From Brevibacterium sp. S111 (GTDB taxonomy: Bacteria > Actinomycetota > Actinomycetes > Actinomycetales > Brevibacteriaceae): 64,000 nucleotides of DNA. The translations under genes and the position numbers were made by a program. Shown here piece by piece: positions 59,576 to 64,000 of the stretch (the first letter of the stretch is position 1; each line of letters opens with the position of its first letter). The stretch is from the NCBI RefSeq assembly GCF_004745075.1, contig NZ_RHFH01000010.1, positions 1 to 64,000 of the forward strand. The letters run 5' to 3'. The notes below the pieces were generated by a model. The model saw nothing but the letters and a program-made list of their open reading frames with translations. It made no database searches and was not told the origin of the DNA.

Positions 59576-60736
59576 TCAGGCTGCGAGAAGTTCGTCGAAG
59601 AATTCCTGCAGATCGATGACTCCGACCAGCGTGTTACCGTCCATGACGAGGCTGAACTGCGCCTTGGGGCGGTGGGTGAGCGATTCGAGCAGATGCGGGG
59701 CGGTGATGTCCTTGGGCACACCGATCCAGCCGACGAGGGGCCGGGCGACCTCACCGGCGGGCACGGCGTCGAGGGTCTCGGCGAGGCGGCCGGCTGCGGC
59801 GTGCCGATCGACGAGACCGTACGGCAGCCCGTTCTGGTCGAGGACGACGATGAGGGTGCGCTCCTTCGCGTTGCCGAGCGTGTTCGCGTAGTCGAGGGTG
59901 TCGGCGAGGTCGGCATCCCAGGTGGCCGCGATGGCCGGTTGGATGACCTGGGAGAGATCGTAGGTCTCCATCTTCCTGGCGCGTTTGGCGTGGGTCGCAG
60001 CATCCCCGGCGGAGAACCACAGCATGATCGCGATGAGCGACATCCAGGCCACGGTGAGCGGGTCGGGTCGATCGCCGGCCAGCAGCGGAGTGATGACCGA
60101 CCAGCCGATGAATCCGACGGCGATGATGCGCCCGACCCAGCTGGCCACGATCGTGCCCAGGTACTGGGACCCGGTGATGCGCCACATGATCGCCTGCAGC
60201 GCCCAGCCGCCGTCGAGCGGAATGCCCGGCAGCAGGTTGATCGCTCCCAAGGCGACATTGGCGAAGGTGACCGCGATGAGCAGCAGCCACGGCACCGAGG
60301 TGGGACTCACGGCGCTCAGGCACCACCATCCCAGCAGCGCGAGGACGATGTTGACGATGGGGCCGACGATGGAGATGACGAAGCTCGTCATCGCGGCCTT
60401 GTCGCGCGGATTGTCCATCTGGGGTTCGAAGCGGGTGAAGCCGCCCCAGATGTTCAGCTCGATGGCGGCGACCTTCTGCCCGTAGAACTGACCGGCCACA
60501 CCGTGGGCGAGTTCGTGGAGGAACACCGAGGCGAAGAGGAGCACCGCGTAGGCGAAGGCCACAAACCATGCGCCGATGCCCAGATCCGGCCGCACCTGGT
60601 TGAGCCAGGGGGTGAAGAGTATCGTGATGACGATGGCGGCGAGGAACCACGACCACGCCAGGATCACCGGTGCGCCGAGGACCGTGCCCAGACGCAGACC
60701 CGATGACGCACCGGGCTGGTGGTTTTTCGCGGCCAT
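59576..60736 (-). CDS. Site-2 protease family membrane metalloprotease with CBS region
   Basis: A 386-residue M50B protease. The zinc site is HELAH (His74, Glu75, His78) in the second or third helix, and NLLPGIPLDGGWAL supplies the LDG aspartate. About six helices span residues 25-240. The C-terminal part is soluble and resembles a CBS pair (IVVLDQNGLPYGLVDR, FSLVMDGNTLVGVIDL). Such proteases cleave membrane-bound anti-sigma factors or signal proteins; the target here is unknown. Confidence 0.9.
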   Translation of the reverse strand: MAAKNHQPGASSGLRLGTVLGAPVILAWSWFLAAIVITILFTPWLNQVRPDLGIGAWFVAFAYAVLLFASVFLHELAHGVAGQFYGQKVAAIELNIWGGFTRFEPQMDNPRDKAAMTSFVISIVGPIVNIVLALLGWWCLSAVSPTSVPWLLLIAVTFANVALGAINLLPGIPLDGGWALQAIMWRITGSQYLGTIVASWVGRIIAVGFIGWSVITPLLAGDRPDPLTVAWMSLIAIMLWFSAGDAATHAKRARKMETYDLSQVIQPAIAATWDADLADTLDYANTLGNAKERTLIVVLDQNGLPYGLVDRHAAAGRLAETLDAVPAGEVARPLVGWIGVPKDITAPHLLESLTHRPKAQFSLVMDGNTLVGVIDLQEFFDELLAA

Positions 60737-60851
60737 TGAAGGGATTCCTCCGGTCGATGTCGTGGTCAGCGGACCACTGAGGGTCGGTAACTCAGCCTAA
60801 CAGCGACTCAGCGCTCACCGCTGGTCGCCACGTCGTGTCCGCCCAGGTCGT

Positions 60852-60857
60852 TACAGT
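60852..60857 (+). promoter_or_regulatory. -10-like element for the RecB-like nuclease gene
   Basis: TACAGT ends six bases before ATG 60864, consistent with a leaderless transcript. Confidence 0.35.
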
Positions 60858-60863
60858 GGTGAT

Positions 60864-61673
60864 ATGGCCGAGCTCACCAGTCTGTCGCCCTCCCGGGCCA
60901 ACGACTTCATCCAGTGTCCCCTGAAGTTCCGCTTCCGCAGCATCGACAGGCTGCCGGAGCCGCCGTCTCAGGCGGCATTCCGCGGCACCGTTGTCCATTC
61001 GGTGCTCGAGAAGCTGTTCACCGCTCCCGCCGCAGAACGCACGGCCGAACTCGCCCAGTCGATGCTCATGCCCGCCTGGAGCGAACTCGTGGAGAAGGAC
61101 CCGACCGTGCTCGAGATCTTCACCGCCGAAGCGGAGAAGGAGACGTTCTTCACATCTGCACGTCGCCTCATCGACTCCTATTTCGTCCTCGAGTATCCCG
61201 AGCACCTCGAACCCGAGGAGACGGAGAAGTTCGTCCGCACGAAGCTCGACAACGGACTCGAACTGCGCGGGTTCATCGACCGGGTCGATGTCGCCCCCGG
61301 CGGTGAGACCAGGTTGGTCGACTATAAGACCGGCAAGCAGCCGAAGCCGCAGTACGGACGGGAGGCGCGGTTCCAGATGGGCTTCTACGCCCTCGTCGTC
61401 TACCGACTCTCCGGAGATCTCGTCCACACTCTGCAGCTGATGTATCTCGGTTCGCGCAGCGTGCTGAAGTCGCATCCGACGATGAACGAGATCGAACAGA
61501 CCGAATTCGAGATCGACGCCATCTGGAAGGACATCATCGCTTCGGCGGAGTCGGACCGGTGGCGGCCGAAGAAGTCTCCCCTGTGCAACTGGTGCTCCTT
61601 CAAACCGCTGTGCCCGGCCTGGGGCAACACCGCCCCGCCGACGCCGGAGATCACGAACATCGTCGGGGCCTAG
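60864..61673 (+). CDS. RecB-family PD-(D/E)XK nuclease with Fe-S cysteines
   Basis: A 269-residue nuclease of the AddB/RecB (PF12705-like) type. SPSRANDFIQCPLKFRFR opens the fold, GFIDRVDV and LVDYKTGK supply the PD-(D/E)XK residues, and QMGFYALVVYRLSG the QxxxY motif. Cys18 with Cys241, Cys244 and Cys250 (LCNWCSFKPLC) form the four-cysteine pattern of an iron-sulfur clamp as in AddB. It is a stand-alone nuclease of the Rv2119 type. Repair role is inferred. Confidence 0.9.
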   Translation: MAELTSLSPSRANDFIQCPLKFRFRSIDRLPEPPSQAAFRGTVVHSVLEKLFTAPAAERTAELAQSMLMPAWSELVEKDPTVLEIFTAEAEKETFFTSARRLIDSYFVLEYPEHLEPEETEKFVRTKLDNGLELRGFIDRVDVAPGGETRLVDYKTGKQPKPQYGREARFQMGFYALVVYRLSGDLVHTLQLMYLGSRSVLKSHPTMNEIEQTEFEIDAIWKDIIASAESDRWRPKKSPLCNWCSFKPLCPAWGNTAPPTPEITNIVGA

Positions 61674-61688
61674 GACGATTGGGGGAGT

Positions 61689-62363
61689 TCAGACCCGACT
61701 GTGGTGGCGCAGCCGACGCAGATCCTCGACGGTGCGGCCTTCGAGGCCGTCCCACAGGATCCGGCCCGGCCGCGCTTCCAGATCGATGAAATGCGGGATG
61801 CCCACGGCGATGGTTCCAGCCGCCTCCGCGCTGGCCAGACCGGGCTTCGAATCCTCGAGAGCGACACACTCTGCCGGGTCGAGGCCCAGCAGGGCCGCCC
61901 CGCGGAGGTAGGGCTCCGGGTCGGGTTTGCCCGCGGAGACTTCGTCACCGGAGATGAGTCCGGCGAAGCTGTCGGGCGGGCAGCTGGCGATGACCGCCTC
62001 GGCGAGCCGACGGTAGGACATTGTGACCATGACGCTGGGGATCCGCTCGGCCCTGAGCTCGGCGAGCAGCTCCAGTGCGCCGGGCCGGAACGGGACGGAG
62101 GTGCGGATCTGGTCGATCACCGCGCCCATGAGGGTGTCGACGATCTCGTTCACCGGTAGATCGAGACCGGCCTCCTGCATCATCGACGCCGAGGTGGTCA
62201 GTTCGTTGCCGACGAATTCGAGCCCCTGCTCTTCTGACCAGGGAAGCCCATGAGCGTTCATCAGTTCTGTTTCGGCTCGGATCCAGTACGGTTCCGTATC
62301 GACAAGGGTTCCGTCCATATCCCACAGGACAGCGGCGGGCTCGGCGGCGGCAGAATTCGTCAT
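61689..62363 (-). CDS. HAD-family phosphatase
   Basis: A 224-residue HAD hydrolase of the beta-phosphoglucomutase-like group. Motif I is WDMDGTLVDTEPYW with the nucleophile Asp, motif II lies in VTMSY, and motif IV in ALEDSKPGLASAEAAG. The cap domain lies between I and II. Substrate unknown; similar genes are often annotated as sugar-phosphate or phosphoglycolate phosphatases. Start ATG 62363 gives a probably leaderless mRNA and is divergent from PAC2 across 22 bases. Confidence 0.88.
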   Translation of the reverse strand: MTNSAAAEPAAVLWDMDGTLVDTEPYWIRAETELMNAHGLPWSEEQGLEFVGNELTTSASMMQEAGLDLPVNEIVDTLMGAVIDQIRTSVPFRPGALELLAELRAERIPSVMVTMSYRRLAEAVIASCPPDSFAGLISGDEVSAGKPDPEPYLRGAALLGLDPAECVALEDSKPGLASAEAAGTIAVGIPHFIDLEARPGRILWDGLEGRTVEDLRRLRHHSRV

Positions 62364-62369
62364 ACGCCC

Positions 62370-62379
62370 AGCGTAGTCT
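62370..62379. promoter_or_regulatory. Shared symmetric -10 region for HAD and PAC2 genes
   Basis: AGCGTAGTCT reads as TACGCT on the minus strand (62375-62370) and TAGTCT on the plus strand (62374-62379). Each hexamer ends six bases before its own start codon, and the two share the central TA. Confidence 0.5.
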
Positions 62380-62385
62380 TGAACC

Positions 62386-63216
62386 ATGAGCTTTCTTCCA
62401 TCCGGGTCCGGGGCACTCGTCTTCATCGCCTTCGAAGGTCAGGATGCCGATGCCTCCGAAGCCGCGAGTTCCCTGGCCAAGGATCTCGTCGAGGTCTGGC
62501 AGCTGAACGACTCGCAGATCCTCGACACCGACGGGTTCTACGAATTCCGCTTCTCCGAGCCGGAGATCCTCCGCGACGAGGAGGGAACCGCATCGATCGC
62601 CTGGCCGGGGATCGCGGTGCATCGCGGCCGCCTCGGCGAACTGCCGATCACCGTCATCCACGGTCACGAACCGGGACTGAAGTGGCGGGAGTTCCTCTCC
62701 CTCATCCTCGGTCAGATCGGTCGGGACGATTCGGTCGTCCTCCTCGGCGGGCTCCATGCGGAGGTGCCGCACACCCGACCGCTGCCGGTCGTGGCGAACA
62801 CCGAGGACCGAACGCTGGCGGCCGAGATCGGCATCGATGCCAACGGCTATGAAGGTCCCATCGGCATCCTCGGCCTCCTCGCCGTGGCCTGCCGGTGGCG
62901 GAGTCTGCGCGCGATCAATCTGTGGGTCGGGGTGCCGGACTACCTTGCCGATTCTCCGTCGCCGAAGGCGGAACTGGCGCTGGCCAAGGCCGTCGAACAC
63001 TATGCGGGCGTGGAGATCGATATCCATGTGCTCGAGGAGGAGAGCCGCGCATGGGAGCTGGGCGCCGATGAGCTCGTGTCGCTGAATCCGCAACTGGCCG
63101 AACTCGTCCGCGCTCTCGAGGAGGCTATCGACTCCGCCGATCTGCCTGAGGCCAGCGGAGACGCCATCGCGGCCGAGTTCGAACGCTATCTGCGCAAACG
63201 CGGCCGCGAGAAGTAG
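62386..63216 (+). CDS. PAC2 family protein
   Basis: A 276-residue protein of the PAC2 family (Rv2125-like), related to proteasome assembly chaperone 2 but found in many actinobacteria. Recognisable segments are VFIAFEGQDADASEAAS near the N-terminus, VIHGHEPGLKW, VLLGGLHAEVPHTRP and GPIGILGLLAVACRW. No catalytic residues are known. Its presence downstream of the proteasome genes is suggestive, but a proteasome role has not been shown for this family as far as I know. Confidence 0.88.
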   Translation: MSFLPSGSGALVFIAFEGQDADASEAASSLAKDLVEVWQLNDSQILDTDGFYEFRFSEPEILRDEEGTASIAWPGIAVHRGRLGELPITVIHGHEPGLKWREFLSLILGQIGRDDSVVLLGGLHAEVPHTRPLPVVANTEDRTLAAEIGIDANGYEGPIGILGLLAVACRWRSLRAINLWVGVPDYLADSPSPKAELALAKAVEHYAGVEIDIHVLEEESRAWELGADELVSLNPQLAELVRALEEAIDSADLPEASGDAIAAEFERYLRKRGREK

Positions 63217-63225
63217 GGCGCAGAG

Positions 63226-64000
63226 TCAGTCGAGCAGACGGATGCCCAGCAGCGCATCGACGGCGTCGGCGACCCGGTCACCGCTGAGCGCAGCGGTGAT
63301 CGAGGGCTCGGTGTCTGCGTAGTGTTCGGCCCATTCGTCGAGGATCCCGAGGGCACGGGGGCTGTCGAGGTCGTCGGTGAGCGCTTCGCGGAGCAGACCG
63401 ATGATGTGTCCGCGCAGTCCTTCCCGGCATTCGGATTCGCACTTCGCCGCATGCCGCCACGCCTCCAGCCGTGCCGCTGCGGTCTCGAGCTGCTCTTCGG
63501 TGAAGCTCCAATCGCTGCGGTAGTGGTTGGACAGGATCACGGTGCGGATGACCATCGGGTCGACTCCGCGTTCGCGCAGCTGTGAGACGAGCACGAGGTT
63601 GCCCTTCGATTTGCTCATCTTCTCGCCGTCGAGTCCGACCATGCCGGTGTGCATGTAGGTCTTGGCCATCGGGGTGTCGCGCCAGGCTGCGGCGTGGGCC
63701 GCGCTCATCTCGTGGTGCGGGAAGATGAGGTCGTTCCCGCCGCCCTGCACGTCGACGGGCAGGCCCGCGTACTTGTCGACGATGACGGTGCATTCGACGT
63801 GCCAGCCGGGCCGGCCGCGGCCCAGTGCCCCGCCGTCCCACGACGGTTCGCCTTCACGCTCGGCGCGCCACAGCAGCGGGTCGATCGGGTTCTCTTTGCC
63901 CACGGTGTCCGGGTCACCGCCGCGTTCGGCCGAGAGCACGGCCATCGTCTTCTCGTCGTCATGGCTGACGGTGCCGAAAGGCGGGGTGATCGGGGTCGAC
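63226..64000 (-). CDS. mshC: Mycothiol cysteine ligase MshC (partial, N-terminus outside window)
   Basis: The C-terminal 257 residues of an enzyme that joins cysteine to GlcN-inositol in mycothiol synthesis; it resembles cysteinyl-tRNA synthetase. Visible are GRPGWHVECTVIVDKYAG, NDLIFPHHEMSAAHA, the KMSKSKGNLV loop and HYRSDWSFTEEQLE. The last of these, and the short C-terminal domain, distinguish MshC from CysS. The frame is open to the window edge (…PITPPFGTVSHDDEKT), so the gene continues beyond 64000. The stop lies nine bases from the PAC2 stop. Confidence 0.9.
   Translation of the reverse strand, partial: STPITPPFGTVSHDDEKTMAVLSAERGGDPDTVGKENPIDPLLWRAEREGEPSWDGGALGRGRPGWHVECTVIVDKYAGLPVDVQGGGNDLIFPHHEMSAAHAAAWRDTPMAKTYMHTGMVGLDGEKMSKSKGNLVLVSQLRERGVDPMVIRTVILSNHYRSDWSFTEEQLETAAARLEAWRHAAKCESECREGLRGHIIGLLREALTDDLDSPRALGILDEWAEHYADTEPSITAALSGDRVADAVDALLGIRLLD

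Overview
The window is high-GC, gene-dense actinobacterial chromosome. A mycothiol gene (mshC), a complete Pup-proteasome set (dop, pup, prcB, prcA, pafA, ARC/Mpa, pafBC), rbpA, ppm1 and an actinobacterial qcrCAB-ctaE cluster together place it in Actinomycetota. Codon style and gene content suggest a Micrococcales genus such as Brevibacterium; that is an inference, not a measurement. I saw no rRNA, tRNA, CRISPR array or prophage.

Layout. 1-550 is a small mobile-element graveyard: the end of an IS21-like element sits inside a truncated ISL3-type transposase remnant. 0.5-5.5 kb holds the bc1-type menaquinol oxidase (qcrC-qcrA-qcrB) with cytochrome oxidase subunit III (ctaE), all on the minus strand. 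5.6-20 kb is housekeeping metabolism and regulation: trpD, a DEDDh/GIY-YIG nuclease, an esterase, plsC, a MerR regulator, an orphan ParA, pyruvate carboxylase, peptide deformylase, 3-hydroxyacyl-CoA dehydrogenase, AspT and a methyltransferase. 20-21.4 kb holds a small heat-shock protein, under what looks like joint HspR and sigma-H/R-type control, and ferritin.

21.5-35.6 kb is the most accessory-looking part. A four-gene minus-strand operon pairs a DUF5058 membrane protein and a second polytopic membrane protein with an M20 amidohydrolase and an amidase-signature amidase. It is followed by DUF4442 and DUF1801 genes, an Rpf-like muralytic protein, a UvrA-like ABC protein with a VOC protein, an amine oxidase-permease-AraC operon and an RlpA-like protein. 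The Rpf-like and RlpA-like genes share phased TAAC direct repeats upstream, which may be a common response-regulator site.

35.6-64 kb follows an order familiar from Mycobacterium (rbpA/ppm1, 5'-3' exonuclease, helY, tatC, tatA, pafC, pafB, pafA, prcA, prcB, pup, dop, ARC/Mpa, trmI, RecB-like nuclease, PAC2, mshC). There are local departures: the 5'-3' exonuclease is fused to a DEDDh 3'-5' exonuclease, secA2 lies between it and helY, two FKBP isomerases sit next to pafA, and a DUF3054 gene separates dop from ARC. The ARC C-terminus lacks the usual GQYL proteasome-docking tail. Perfect inverted repeats fill most convergent junctions and act as likely bidirectional terminators. Several genes have a -10-like hexamer only 6-8 bases before the start codon, suggesting leaderless transcripts.

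The best candidates for something undescribed are the DUF5058/amidase/M20 operon, the dual-polarity nuclease fusion, the tail-less ARC and the shared upstream repeats of the two cell-wall genes.
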